Assembly: GCA_047495785.1 (NCBI GenBank)
Contig: JBLDXI010000055.1
Coordinates: 1,736,001-1,800,000 of the forward strand
Origin: Lepidodermella squamata
Taxonomy: Eukaryota > Gastrotricha
Length of the DNA: 64,000 bases
Reading direction: 5' to 3'
Part shown: positions 47,807 through 59,915 of the stretch, piece after piece
Numbering within the stretch: position 1 is the stretch's first letter
Layout of the letters: each line of letters begins with the position of its first letter
The notes under the pieces: model-generated
The model's input: the letters and a program-made list of their open reading frames with translations, nothing else
What the model was told of the DNA's origin: nothing
The model's database searches: none
Position numbers and translations under genes: made by a program

Positions 47807-49208
47807 CTACCACAGGTTGCTAAAATTGTAAAATTTGGTCAGCTGATTGCAATCGACTGTGACTATACGCTTCGATAGCTGCTCGTTTCGATGATCATAC
47901 ACTGAGAGAAAAAATCGAAGCACTAGGTAAAGCTCAAGTTCAGTTCTCTAAAAAACAAACCCGACGCTGAAACACACGCGCTGACGTCATAGTTGGCATT
48001 TAGAACAGACCGCACGTTATTGGGAACGTAAACCGGAATCGAAGCTTCGGTGAAAAACACGCGGCGTAGAGGGTATATATCACCGAACGGGAACTAAACA
48101 GCACCTCACATTATATGTTTCTAAATATCGCAAGTGACTTACGCGGAAGTTAGAATATGAAGCGTCAATGATAACGTGACCTCGAATGTGACCGAACGGA
48201 ACGACAACGCGACGAATTTTCATGAATTGCATGTCCACGAAAGGCCACTTCCATTTTCGCGGCGGGTTCCAGATAGCTTCGGCATTTTTGGCAAAGCATT
48301 TTAGCCGCTGCTGAGCTGGAACATAGTATATCTCGTAGTCAGGATGATACTTAATGGCATTTCGCAATTGCGCTGTGAACATTTCAATTTGGAAGTCGTT
48401 ATCTGTCAGGAGAGCAATATCCACGTCATCGTCCCACTGAATAATTAAGGCATGAAGTAATGGGGTAAGAACATGTTAGTATTTAAATTACCGGAATCAA
48501 AGACGATTCATGACGATAATAACCAATTAGGGTTCCACTGTAGATGAAATATCTCACTCTGGTTTGTTCGACGGCTTGTAAACAATGCCGCAATGTCGTC
48601 AGCCTAGGTATAAAAAAATGTTCGAGTCTATTACTAAATTGATGCAAAAGGGTCGCTAACAATTTCCCCCGTTCCTCGTCAGTCATTTTCGGCTTGAAAT
48701 AGTATTTCAATGCATTTGTTCGAAGTTGTTGAAGTTGAACGGAATTGAAAGCAGCAATTTCGGATGAGAAGTTCAGATGTGTTTGATCTCTATTGATAGC
48801 GTTGATGTCCTTTAGATGCCAATAGATTAGGGCTGCATTGTCGTCCTTGCTTATTGTCACAACACGATTCTCATCTGCTGTAAAATTCGTCGAGGTCACC
48901 TGCGCAACCGGCGGGATGAACATAACCGGTTTACCGTAAAAGTCGAAAAATCGTCGAGCGTGGATTGGTGGGTGGTGCAAAACGAAGATGGACTGCAGAT
49001 TATTTGATGAGGTTCCATTAAAAAATACAGCTGCCAAGCGAACGTATATGAGCACAAATAGGCACGTCAGAAGAGCAAACGCGCAAGTAGCTAAAATCTT
49101 CATTCGAGCTATCGATATGCAGAATCGGCGCCAGTATGAATAACGCGCTCGTTGGACGGTAATAGGATAGTCAGGATTCAAAAGCGTCAATCTGTATTTC
49201 ACCTCCAT
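47807..49208 (-). CDS. LicD/fukutin-like type II membrane protein, copy 2
   Basis: The start is ATG 49208. A basic cytoplasmic tail precedes a signal anchor (ILATCAFALLTCLFVLIYVRL), then a stem with N-glycosylation sites. The LicD-type domain begins YYFKPKMTDEERGKLL. An in-frame intron of about 63 nt follows, then LRHCLQAVEQ, YSGTLIGYYRHESSLIP, an intron, and WDDDVDIALLTDND (metal-binding Asp triad intact). Next are KWPFVDMQFM, IYPLRRVFFTEASIPVYVP, and a last exon giving YDHR and IVTVDCNQLTKF, ending at 47807. The family (LicD, fukutin, FKRP) are Golgi/ER sugar-phosphate or phosphocholine transferases. Human fukutin and FKRP add ribitol phosphate to dystroglycan. The substrate here is unknown. 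The protein appears complete and potentially active. Confidence 0.85.
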
Positions 49209-50150
49209 GCTGGTTTGGCTATATCTCGATCAGATTTTCCCGATGGGATGTTCATCCATTCATCGACACGATATAGAGTTGGTTCGAAGATGTGATAAGT
49301 AGAATTTATTGCGCGCAGGTGATCTCATCGGGGAGTCAAAACTCTAGACTGAGGGTAAGCTGTCAAGATTCTATTTGGAAAACACCAACTGATTACTGAA
49401 GTATAGAATAACGTAAATTTGCTGTGCGCAAACATTCTCTACCGGCGGGTCTTCATAGCGTTCGCTTTTAAAAAAAATGCAAATTACTAAGACATGCGCG
49501 CTCCAGTTATATATGCCATGTCGTATTGCGTTACGCTGCTGTCGCTTTCCGGGTTCCGTAGACGTGCTCTGGAGACGTATGCGATATGTTTTGATGCAAT
49601 TTTCGACCCGCCGCCATGTCAGCAATGCTGCGGATCTCTTTCTGCTGCTCATCGGCAAGGCGGGCGTTTAAAACTACTGCTGCCTACTGTTTCGATTCCC
49701 AATTTGTTAGTACTGCTTGGTAACATGAGCAACAACGCTAAAGCGGGACATATCCAGTGAATACAACCGCGATAAACACCTTGAGCGGTGGCAAGGTCGG
49801 CATTAAATTTATTATGCTAAATTTTATTCGATTATAGCGCCAGGCGTCACCATTTGCGCGTGAAAAGCATCGAGAAATGCAAATTATTAAAAGTAGTAGC
49901 AACAGCAAGATCGATATTTTATATTTTACGAAGTGGGCAAAAATACTATTTCATCTGAAAAAATAAAATCGCACAAGAAATCGCGAAAGAAATCAAGCTG
50001 TTATTATTTATTTTCTTTATAAAATGGTCCCATGAGAGTCTCTGAGTGTTCCGGCGACGATAGTCGCGCCAAAAAGCCAATATTATCACGTTCTCGAATA
50101 GTTGGGCACTATTAAACTAATTTCTGGCTCGCAAGACGAGGTCAAAACTA
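49209..50150. other. Intergenic, no feature seen
   Basis: About 940 bp between LicD copies 2 and 3. Open frames are short and unsupported; likely promoter of copy 2 and 3' flank of copy 3. Confidence 0.35.
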
Positions 50151-51488
50151 TCATTCAATGCCAGTTGAGTTATTCAATGCAGCCGTCAGTTCGGAGCAAT
50201 CCACCGTTACAATATGCGGATTCGATCGCTGAAATCGTTGATCATAATCTGCGTTATAAAACAATTTTTTTTTATAAGAAATAAGAAAATTAAGATTGCT
50301 GCGCAGCAATATTATCATACCAGGGGAGCGGCAGTTGGAAGCATCGGCATAGACAAGTGCAACAACAGCACCAACATTCTTCGGAATGTTAACTAGGCGA
50401 TTCAGCTCTGTGAAGATGTCCACTTGCAGCGGAAAAATGTCATGGATGGGGAACTGAAAAAAGCTCTTCTTATGATATCTATAGCATAATGCATATGAAA
50501 CAGACCGAGAGCGAATGCTGAGATAAATCGACCACAGTAGTCAGAGGGCCCCAAGCGTCCGGGCTTTGCACAACCATGAATTGCATGTTGATGGATGGCC
50601 AGCGCCACCGTTGACTTGGGACAGCGTGAGAGTTTGATTCTAGTCCTCCATAGCACTTCAAGAGCTTGGTTTCGTCATCGTAGTGCAGTTCGTAGCCGGT
50701 GTATCTTCTCATCACCTCCAAGAATCTCACGACCAACAAAGGCACCTGAAACAGGAATGATTAGCAAAAAAGCCGGTTTGGGATTTTCGAGCACCATCAG
50801 AAAATACTCGCGGCGCATTAATATTCAATAATTGCGAACATATTCGGGTCTGAGAGCGGCACAGTTCTATTACTTACCTCTTTATCTGAAGAAATGACAA
50901 GTGCAACCGTGATTTTGTCATCCCACTAAAAAATGAATAAATAAATCTGATGAGAATTATCTTTACTACAGTTGTGCGATCTCACAGGGATTATCTGCTT
51001 TTTGTGACGCTGGAAACCAAGTAGCGAGTCACCATGCAGAAAATAATTTTCAAATCCAGCCTCGCGGAGTACATTAAGACATAGATGAAATGCATTTAAC
51101 CTGCGGAAAAGGATCAGTGATAACATATTAAAAAGTTAAATTAGTTAAAATACAGTGAGCCTCTGTCGTGATCATTGAGCCTGGGCCTGAACAAATATTG
51201 CAAGGCTTGACGCCGGTAGCTTGATTTTAGCTTCACGTTGCGATTGATTGCTTGGAGGGTCTGCTGAAAGCAAACGCCTGCTTTGACTCTTTCACTCGGG
51301 CTTAGCGTCTCCTGCATCCACCCCACGACAACTGGATCATCGTCGTTGAAGTAATGCACCATTCCACAGATACGGATGCGGATGGCTAATAAAAAGGCGG
51401 TTAGGAGGAATGACAGGGCGGCGCATACTAGGAAACAATTGGCGTTCAGCACAAAAGCTCGCCAAAATCGCCTGAGCCTCATGATCAA
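50151..51488 (-). CDS. LicD/fukutin-like type II membrane protein, copy 3 (altered Asp motif)
   Basis: The start is ATG 51488 (MIMRLRRFWRAF), followed by a signal anchor (FLVCAALSFLLTAFLLAIRI). The conserved domain opens QYLFRPRLNDHDRGSL and continues across an intron as LNAFHLCLNVLREAGFENYF, LHGDSLLGFQRHKKQIIP, then WDDKITVALVIS. Here only two of the three Asp are kept and the third position is Lys, so metal binding is doubtful. RWPSINMQFM replaces RWPFVDMQFM, also losing an Asp. The late exons give IFPLQVDIF, FDYDQ-like DYDQRF and HIVTVDCSELTAAL, with the stop at 50151. It has the same exon phases as its neighbours, so it arose by tandem duplication. Probably a non-catalytic or altered member. 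Confidence 0.8.
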
Positions 51489-51703
51489 CTGCGGCTACAA
51501 TGAAGTTATATATAACAGCTCGAGGAACGGTCAGGTGAGAGTCGCAATTTCCGTTGATCCGCGTCCGCAACAGCAGGGATATTAAAGGAGATTTAACATA
51601 GATTTCAAGCGTACAACAAGTCTTTATTTTGTCGCGCGGTTGTGCATAGAGAAGATTTATTTGAAAGTGCTTCAATCACTTGTATCATTTCTTTATAAAA
51701 AGA
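51489..51703. other. Short spacer between LicD copies 3 and 4
   Basis: 215 bp between the copy 3 start and the copy 4 stop; nothing recognised. Confidence 0.4.
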
Positions 51704-53126
51704 CTAACTCGTCTCATCTGACCGACTGAATTGAGCAGATGCAGAGCTGCCGCTGCGATTTTCCTTCGGGATTATACTCATGTTTGTAAAATTTGTGAGA
51801 TGCGATATATCAGCGCACTTGACGGTCACAATATGAGTAGCAGGATGTTCGATGCGGTGGTCATACTCTAGTAGCGGGATGAGAAAATCGTATTTACACA
51901 ATCCATATGTTAGTAAGGGGTTGCCATACCTGATTGTGAGCGACATTGCGTTAAATCGTAATTTGCGGCTATTACAGCAGCTACATCATTCGGCACATAG
52001 ACTGGTATTTCGGCAAAGCTCGACCGGCGTAGAGGGTATATCAGGCTGTACGGATACTACATCATTAAATAAAATAAAAAATTAGGTGAAGTCAATCTTG
52101 ATTTTTAGCTAAACAAACTTCGAAATTCGGCGCTGAATAATCTTGAGACATTTTTGTGAACTCTTCGCCAGTTTGAAACGGCCAATATCCTGTGACTAAC
52201 TGCATAAACTGCATGTCAACAAACGGCCAGCGCCAAGCTCGTGGCGGATCTTCGATCGCGTAACTGTTATTTTCTGTCGCACCGAAGCATTTCAGCTTAC
52301 GCTGATGGGCGACGTAGACAATTTTATGCGAAGAATATTGTTTCATAGCTTCCGTAAACTTGGAAACGTAGCCGTCAATCTAAGACAGGAATAAGTTGCT
52401 TGCATTTTTGGTCAAAAAAAGTTGAAACCTCATAGTCGAATTCAGTCAGTAGCGCCAAATCTGTGGAATGATTAGCGAGATAAATCCTATTGGTCAACTA
52501 AATTTCGCTTTAATATACCCACATCGTCGTCCCATGGAATGAACGACTGGTTGTGTCGATAATAGCCGATAAGACTGCCGCCGTACAAAAAGTAGTTCAA
52601 TCCGACCTTCTCGATTAGTTCTACACAAATTCGAGTGGTTTCGATTCTGTTACAGAAATAACGCATGAAAGCAAAATATGACTTGAAAATATATTGGTTA
52701 CAAATTTTGCCGATCTGCCTCGCTGAGTTTCGGCGAAAAGTAGTGCTTCAATGCTGCCTCGCGCATAGACTTTCGTATCGCCTCATTGCTTTTCGAAGAT
52801 TCGTCTGCTTTGCTCGAAACAGAAGCCGACTCCTCACTCTCAAGGTTACTGGACTGCTTGGACTGATTGGAATCTTCAAGCCACCAGTCAATGAGCGTAT
52901 CTTCATCAGTCAATGCAGAGCTTCTCTCAGGAGTAACGTGGTGGTGGACGAAAGGATGCGTCGATTTGGAATGAGAAATGGCAGAAATAATTATGAAGGA
53001 AGCGTAGAAAAGAGTAATGACACCGGCAATGATGAAGAAAAAACATCGCCAATCAGCACACGATTGGCTACTGTCTTGATAATGGTGATGCAGGTGATGA
53101 TACTGATAAGGTCGCGATGACTTCAT
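51704..53126 (-). CDS. LicD/fukutin-like type II membrane protein, copy 4
   Basis: The start is ATG 53126. A His/Tyr-rich cytoplasmic tail precedes a signal anchor (CFFFIIAGVITLFYASFIII), then a Ser/Glu-rich stem. The domain begins KHYFSPKLSEADRQNL, then IETTRICVELIEKVGLNYF, LYGGSLIGYYRHNQSFIP and WDDDVDLALLTEFDYE (Asp triad intact, with an intron splitting it after WDDDV). Next are KLKCFGATENNSYAI, RWPFVDMQFMQL, IYPLRRSSFAEIPVYVP, and a last exon with YDHRIEHPATHIVTVKC and a Ser-rich tail. It has the full set of landmarks and looks active. Exon phases match copies 2, 3 and 5. Confidence 0.85.
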
Positions 53127-56047
53127 GATTTATTGAGGCCGAATACTGGACCTGAGCGACAATTTACAAATCTCAACAACAGCACCCAGATTTTACTATT
53201 GCAAGCATTCGATCTATAATTCAAAACAATGCAATATTAATAAAGAAAATCAGTATTCCACACGTCCTAATCGAATGCGAAATGATCCGCATGTACACGG
53301 AGTGGCAAAGATGAAGCAGTTATGGGAAAACCATAGGGACTACAGCAAGACTTGGGCAGGCGATCGATTCGAACGATAATGTCATTAGCAAAGTGTTTCG
53401 AAAGGAACCCTTGAGACCAGAGCCAAAATTGGCAAAAATCGGCAAAATCTAATGAGACGCCGGCGGTGGTTGAGCAAATACTGCAAGTGCATATGCTTGT
53501 TTGGCGATAGATATCGGCCGTAAACAAGCTCATTAAGAATAGCTATAGGAGCGATTTTTACAGTACTATAACGAGATTTCTTATAAAGCTCAAAAAATAG
53601 AAATCATATTTTGTGCTCGTGGTGCGGCTGGACACGAGCTGTGATCGTAGTAATCGCCGAAAATGCAGTTGTTGCGCCGAAGCATGACGCCGTGACGGTG
53701 CGCCAGACAGCGCACGTGCTGCCCATGTTCAAAAGAAAAAACTGCTAGTAGATTCGCTGCTGAAATACGCGAAAGATAACATGATATCCATTCTGATCCT
53801 ATCAGCAATACAGTGTCTTTATTTAAAGGTATACCTGTCAAATCGAAATTTTCAATTAATGTCGGGAATCAGGAAAAAGTTGACCAAAGGATAGAAGCTG
53901 GAAATATGTGATCAAGGGCCTGCTAAATCACACTGACTGGTCAATTTATAATGGTGAAGAAATCATGAGCATTGTATTTTATTTTTATAGGCAAATACAT
54001 GAGTAAAAACGATAGCGCACTACAGCAACACTCGAATTACAGGTGGCACGTGCGATTGAATGAAGTAGTTGTATATCAGGTCATCCATGGGTTTAATGTA
54101 AAGCGCTATATTTGAGCACGCAGATTACAATGTGATGGAGCTATAAAAGCCTCTGAAACTAATTTCAGGGCCTCTAATCTAGGGTAGAGGCTAGCCACGC
54201 AAATGCAGTGGTTTAAGATTTGGAATATGGTTTAAGAGTTTTTTAATATTTCTATTCGCAATCGATTTTACGCGGAAAGCTCACAGCATTTCCACCTGTA
54301 ATGTCAGCATAATTATTACACGCTAAATTGAAAATCTATCGCGATTCCATGGGTCAGTAGAAGAATGAATAATGAGGAATGGGCCGATCGCCTGAATTTA
54401 ACTAGCTGCCGTTGTATACGCAGAACATTACCTATCGGGGTCGCAAATCACACGGAGCCACTAAAATATGATACGGAATAAAGATTTAAGACATGTAGTT
54501 TTGTTACAATCGAGCTTTCATTCAATTAATACAGATATCGAGGAGTTTTGCATCAAATGAGACAGAAACATACATTTCAGAAAAGGTATAGGTAGATTTT
54601 CGCATTTTCGTTTCTGCCGCGCAGATGGTCTCGTCGATCATTTTTTATGGGTTATACCTAGTGTAAGATAAAATAATTTTACGGTGTAATCTTTCGTACA
54701 TGAAAGGTAATATTGTATAACAATTCATAACATTTGAGCTGGAATCAGTAAGGAAATGCCAGATGGCTGGTTTTCGGTTTACATAAAAGCAAAAACGGGG
54801 TTCCGATAACGTAGTCAATTTTTTCCGCTTGAAAATGGTTATTGGTGGAGTGCAGAGGGTCCTAAAATCGAACTCATAAAAAAACCCGAACTCGACATAA
54901 CCCCAACTCTAACCTTGACCCTGAGCCCTAACCAAACGCAAACCCTAAGCCCTAACCCCAATTCCTTATCATCTCTTTGCTAAAAAAAACTTTTTATAGA
55001 TAGAAAATATATATATGAAAGGTTGTTTTGTCATAGTTAAATATGTGTGAAAGGTTAAAATTTTATACATTAATAGAAGTTTTTTGATAAAATCAATGTT
55101 CAGGTAATCACAACCGTGATTGGTTGCCTTTAAGAGTAGTTAAATTTCCGAGTATTTCCGAGTTGAAAATGTGTGTAATTTCATTTGTACCCCAGTAAAA
55201 TCCCTCTTTCCACAACAGTTGTATAAATATTCGTCAGAAACGTTCCAGCAAGTCTCGTTTTTTATTCCAAAAATGAAGGAAAATTTGTCTACACGAATCG
55301 AAATAAAAACCGCGCTCGACTCGTCAGTGTCACGAGATGGGCGTACAACCTGTCCGTATGTAAAAACAGCGACGGAGGAGAAACGCTCAGCTCTCAGCTA
55401 TCCAGCATCGAGGGTTAATTCTGCTGTCGAATATCAGCACATTTTTTGTGCTAAGATATGTTAATTGTCCATCTTCAAATTTCAGGTATCGACAAAAAGC
55501 AGAGAGCAGATATATCGCAAAAACCATTTTATTATGTCACGATTAAAATTATTCGAATATTCGCTCTAGACTCTTCAGTCATATATTATATTATTTCTCA
55601 ACTGCACTGGAAGCATCAATAAATAAATTATATATAATAGACTATTTTCAGAGATTGTGACGAATAAAATAACAACCCGGCTAGAGAAATAACCAGCGAC
55701 AAGTGGAAGGCGTGCTAGAAAAGCGATTGAAAGCTCAACACTTCTCTTGAAGACGAGAAGCTCATGGTCAGATTGAGGCAAAATGTATTCTAAAAGAGGA
55801 GGAAAAACGCGATCTTGGAAGTATATGGGTGGTTTTTCCGAGTAGTCGGAGCTGCATGCCCTGAATTTAGCTCAGTGAAGCTCTGAGGGGACGAATATGA
55901 TGGCAGAAAATGACGAGCCCTGAAAAATCGTTGAGATCCAGGGCTCAAAACTGTCACCATGCTGCAATCGGCAAGGGATACGATACACGCAGTTCACTTG
56001 TCACTGGTCACTTGATCAGTTAAATTTAAAATTGCAATCCACACAGG
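53127..56047. other. Gene-poor interval with telomere-like patch
   Basis: About 2.9 kb. Minus-strand frames at 53841-53590 and 53533-53267 are open and Cys-containing but isolated, so they were not called as genes. The interval also contains a degenerate telomere-like patch at 54890-54962. No other feature recognised. Confidence 0.4.
54890..54962. repeat. Degenerate (CCCTAA)n telomere-like tract
   Basis: Repeated CCCTAA, CCCCAA and ACCCT variants over about 70 bp, for example AGCCCTAACCAAACGCAAAC. Interstitial and too degenerate to be a recent telomere. Confidence 0.55.
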
Positions 56048-57627
56048 CTAGACTATGAAGTTAGGAAAGACCTTTTGGCACAGGAAAGCTCTAAGCGTAT
56101 AATTTTTATCCAGCTGGGAGAACTTGACTGGGTGCAGGAAAGGCAACGTCGAGCGCGCCGGGTCGTAGTAGCGCCACGGCTGTTGGCGTGCCGTCGCGTT
56201 CCACAACATCGCCTGGCTGTCGGCAATAGGCACGTAAGCGCCTCGCCGCCGAGAAACAAGGCACGCCAACGCCGTTGGCACAGCAATCTCAGCGTGCAGA
56301 GAATGGCGCCGAAAGATACCTAGCAGACGCGCTAGTTCGTCCAGCCGCGCAAAAGGAACATACAAAACGTCGGCAGGTATCTCTCCAACAATTGCTGCTG
56401 TTTTGCCATCGGGCATTGCGGCGCCGTCCATTACAAGTTCTGCTTGCCCTCTTAGAAATTTCCAACAATCGGCATACGTAGCTGCAGCGTCGATGCGCGT
56501 CACCAGCGAAGCGTTTCCAACTTGTCGAATAGTCGCGGCCTTGTGTAGATCAACCAAAGCCGCCGCAATGTTTTCGCGATAACGAGCGTAGTGGCCCCAA
56601 AGATGCGAAGCCCGAGTAGCATTAGTTAGCCGGCGAAGATTTTGCCGTCCGACAGCGGAAAACGAACGCGTGTCCCCAATTTCGCTGAAGCCGTATGTTC
56701 GCGGTTGCGAATCGCCAATGAAAAAAGGCGAGGCATGAGCATCAGCGCTGGCGACGTACAGACCGCCGTTGTTCATTGACCAAAGCTTGTTAGTCATCGA
56801 CGCTACACCGCCGCCTCGGTGAACGACGGCGAAATTCCACAAGTTGAAAATAACATCGTCCTGAATACCTAAAACACCCGAAAAACCGTGATGATTCACC
56901 CGTTTCGCCGCAGTGTCATTTATGTAGTTCGAACCGAGTGCTGCACTCAGCTTGTTCCAACACTCGTAACTTCGATCGTCTTTCGATCTTAGGTAGCCGT
57001 CGAACTCGAGTATTAAGTACTGCTTTCTCGAAATATGTTTCGTTGCGTTTAACCACTGATCTTTGTGATGGGTCGATATACAAAATGCGACACGGCCGAA
57101 AAACCGCCCATACATAAACTCCAGTGCTCCCAAGCTGTCGAAGGTCGGGTTCAAGTAGGTTATCATGAGCACCATCCGCTTGTACGCTGGTAGTTTCATG
57201 CGCAAACGGTCTCGATTGCGTTTCAAAACTGAAGGCGGTATTTCGAAATTGCGGCCAAAGTGTTTTGTGTCGCTGCAAACTTTGCCAAAATAGTTGGTCG
57301 AATCGATGTTATTTTTGTTCTGAAGAATAAGTTATAATTTTGAATTTGCAGACAAGACCTTCGAATTTTTGTTTTTAAACGTACCGTATCCTTCGAGGCT
57401 TTAAACATGGTTATTGTTCTATGAATTTGGACCGATTTATTGGCTCGCGCTACGACGTCATCAACAGGTCCATAAAATGAGGCGATGAGCAAAGCAATTG
57501 AGCTGATGAGCAGGAACCCGATAAATATCGAAGCGCAAGGTCGCATGGCTATGGAGTTGCTACAACGCAAACAGCAGCGTCGTAGAAGAACGAATAAGCG
57601 GACGCAACACACGCTGCCAACCCACAT
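56048..57627 (-). CDS. Type II membrane protein, possible DUF288/STELLO-like glycosyltransferase
   Basis: Two exons: about 57627-57386 and about 57320-56048, joined by a 65-nt intron; about 500 residues. The N-terminal signal anchor is IFIGFLLISSIALLIASFYG, with MRPCAS as an alternative start 27 residues in. The luminal part has LMITYLNPTFDSLGALEFMY, GRFFGRVAFCIS, QYLILEFDGYL, SYECWNKLSAALGSNYI, GFSGVLGIQDDVIFNLWNFA (a DD pair) and ADVLYVPFARLDE. The pattern of an opening strand, YGRFF..VAFC and a GxL.xxDDV..xxW motif recalls DUF288/STELLO-type proteins known from plants and nematodes, but this is from memory and not certain. It lies between LicD copies 4 and 5 on the same strand, so a Golgi role is plausible. 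Confidence 0.6.
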
Positions 57628-57816
57628 TGACCTCGAGCAATAGATTTTTGCAAAAATTCACATCTAAAAATTTGAAAAATAATTTGATGTTGAAGCCATT
57701 CAATTTCTTTAATCCTTGATGATCATCATTTTCTTTGCTGAGAATATTATCGTAAAAAAACAGGTATAAAAAGCGGTCAATAAAAGATGCGAATATAAGA
57801 CTCCTCCAGTGGCGTC

Positions 57817-58913
57817 TCACTTGAGGTTGGTGAAATTGAAAAACGATTTGAGCGCTGCGCAGTCGACCGAAATTACAAGTGACGTTGGGCGCTCACGCTT
57901 GTGATCGTAGCCAGACGCCGAGCGGCATTCACTCATTTTGTAATTCTTCGAGACGGCAGCTGAAACATTGAACGGCACGTATACTGGGATGTTCGCTTCT
58001 GTAAAGTTGACCCGCCTGAGCGGATAGATGACATAATCTGGATACTTTTATGCGTAGAAAAAAAAGAATTCTAAATGAGGGAATTTAATTGTTTTGGAGG
58101 GCTCACCAAAAATGAAGTCGATGAAAAGTCTTGAATAATTTTGTTCGCATTCGGCTTCGTGCCATTGTTGATTTCGCGCATAAACTGAAGATCAATGAAG
58201 GGCCATCGCCACTGTCTCCATGTGTCGATGATGTGAGAGTTGTTCGCCAATTTACCGTAGCATTTATAGCGCCGATGGTGGTGTACGTAAGTAAGTGCAT
58301 AGTTTGGATATTTTTTAATTTCCACATCCATTTTTTGAATATAAGCTCGCACTTCCGATTCGGATTTGGTCAGCAGTGCAATGTCTGCATCGTCGTCCCA
58401 CGGAATCAAGCTTGCGTTGTGCCGGTGATATCCTATTAAAGTTCCGCCATACAAGAAATATTTGAGGCCAACAGATTCGACAACTTGAAGGCAAACGCGC
58501 AAGGTGTCCAACAAATTGCGCCGATCGGCCGGGCTCATTTTCGGTGCAAAGAAAAAGCGCAAGGCCCGATTGCGGTAAATCTCGGTTTCATTTGGCGAAA
58601 GCGACGCTGGGTCGAAATCGGCGCTGTTTGGTGGCTTGGTGGTGGCTCGAGTCATTTCAGCCTTGGTTATACGGAGCCAGGCGTTTATCAAGCCAATCTT
58701 GTTGCGCTCGCCGTCCAACTCGCCTGTGTCACGTGATCTAAGCAGAAATCCAAATGAAAACTGGCCGTCGCTGCACATCCACATGAGTAAGATGGCGAAT
58801 AAGTAAACGGCGCTGATGGCTAACGCAGTTAATCCGAAAAGGCGACGCCAACTGGTGAAGTAGGCGAAGCCAAAAAGCGGCGAAGCTGAGCGGCGCGCGA
58901 AATCATCTGCCAT
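57817..58913 (-). CDS. LicD/fukutin-like type II membrane protein, copy 5
   Basis: Exons about 58913-58092 and about 58050-57817. The start MADDFARRSASPLFGF precedes a signal anchor (LFGLTALAISAVYLFAILLM). The long first exon encodes RFFFAPKMSPADRRNLLDTL, LKYFLYGGTLIGYHRHNASL, WDDDADIALLTKSESEV (intact Asp triad), YKCYGKLANNSHII and RWPFIDLQFMREI. The second exon gives YVIYPLRRVNFTEANIPVYV, GYDHKRERP and ISVDCAALKSFFNF. Unlike copies 2-4 it lacks the introns inside the GGTLIGY/WDDD region, so it has either lost them or is the oldest branch. All conserved residues of the array are present, so it is probably the best enzyme candidate. Confidence 0.88.
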
Positions 58914-59915
58914 ATTTGATGTTATGCTGTGTCACGACTGCGCTTCGATTCATACCCAGTACGAAAAATTACATGGTAACATCTATATATGATCAGGAAA
59001 TTCGGAACTTCAAATGACGATGAATTGCTTTTCAAATTTTAAGTATTGTCGGTAATGTTTGCTTTTTTAAACATGTACGGGCCTTTATAATTGAGGGTTA
59101 TGTCAACTAAAAAATGCGCGATTAGAATGTGGTTCATGAACCTTTGATCGAGTCTTCTGAAGCTTTAACCGCGTAAATAACAATATTAGGTGGAGCGATG
59201 AATGGTGCGTTGTATACTTCCGATTATCGGCCGCATCGACACGCACTTGAGCGCGTAGGAATAAACAATTATTAGCTGGCGGAAATTGAAATAGCTAGAA
59301 ATGTGTTGCCATAAGGCAGGAATGCGAATTCATGAAACAGATTAGCTAAACCGCGCCAGTTTTAACCGCACAAACTGTTGATCTGCCGATGAAAATTATG
59401 ATATTGTTAGTCGCCGGTACCGAGCAACACAAACGCATTTTGCCGGCCGCTCTTCACTCGCCGCCGCCAGTGAAAGATCTGGCTGGACTTGGTAGTAGCC
59501 ATGTGCTAACGAAGCAAAAGCGCGTTTGGCCTCTAAATGTTGTAAATACCTATAACTGCAATGATGCTTTCGATGCTTCACTGCAATTCGACGGCTCGAT
59601 TAACGCCCGGCAACGGTGACTGATTTCACGAAGAACAAATAAACTGTTTGCTCCGCTCTGTTAACTAATGCTAGAAACAGCGGAAACATTGATACATACA
59701 GGCGTACTTGACTGAGCAGGGTACATTTCACAGGCAATAACAATGGGTAGGTGCAATGCGTAAAAAATGAACACAAAAACGGGCATGCAAATTAGGTTTT
59801 TTTTTACTCGAAACAACATGAAATAATAATGAAAATGTATAATCACGCGGGAAATCGGTACACCAACAAATGGATTCAACGACACAAGCATGGATCAAGG
59901 GTAGGAAGAACAATT
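58914..59915. other. Intergenic, no feature seen
   Basis: About 1 kb between the start of LicD copy 5 and the end of DONSON (both minus). No gene or repeat recognised. Confidence 0.4.

Noticed and set aside
53267-53841. Two Cys-containing minus-strand frames after LicD copy 4
   Set aside because: They lack LicD landmarks and I could not join them into a gene; possibly a small secreted protein or a remnant.
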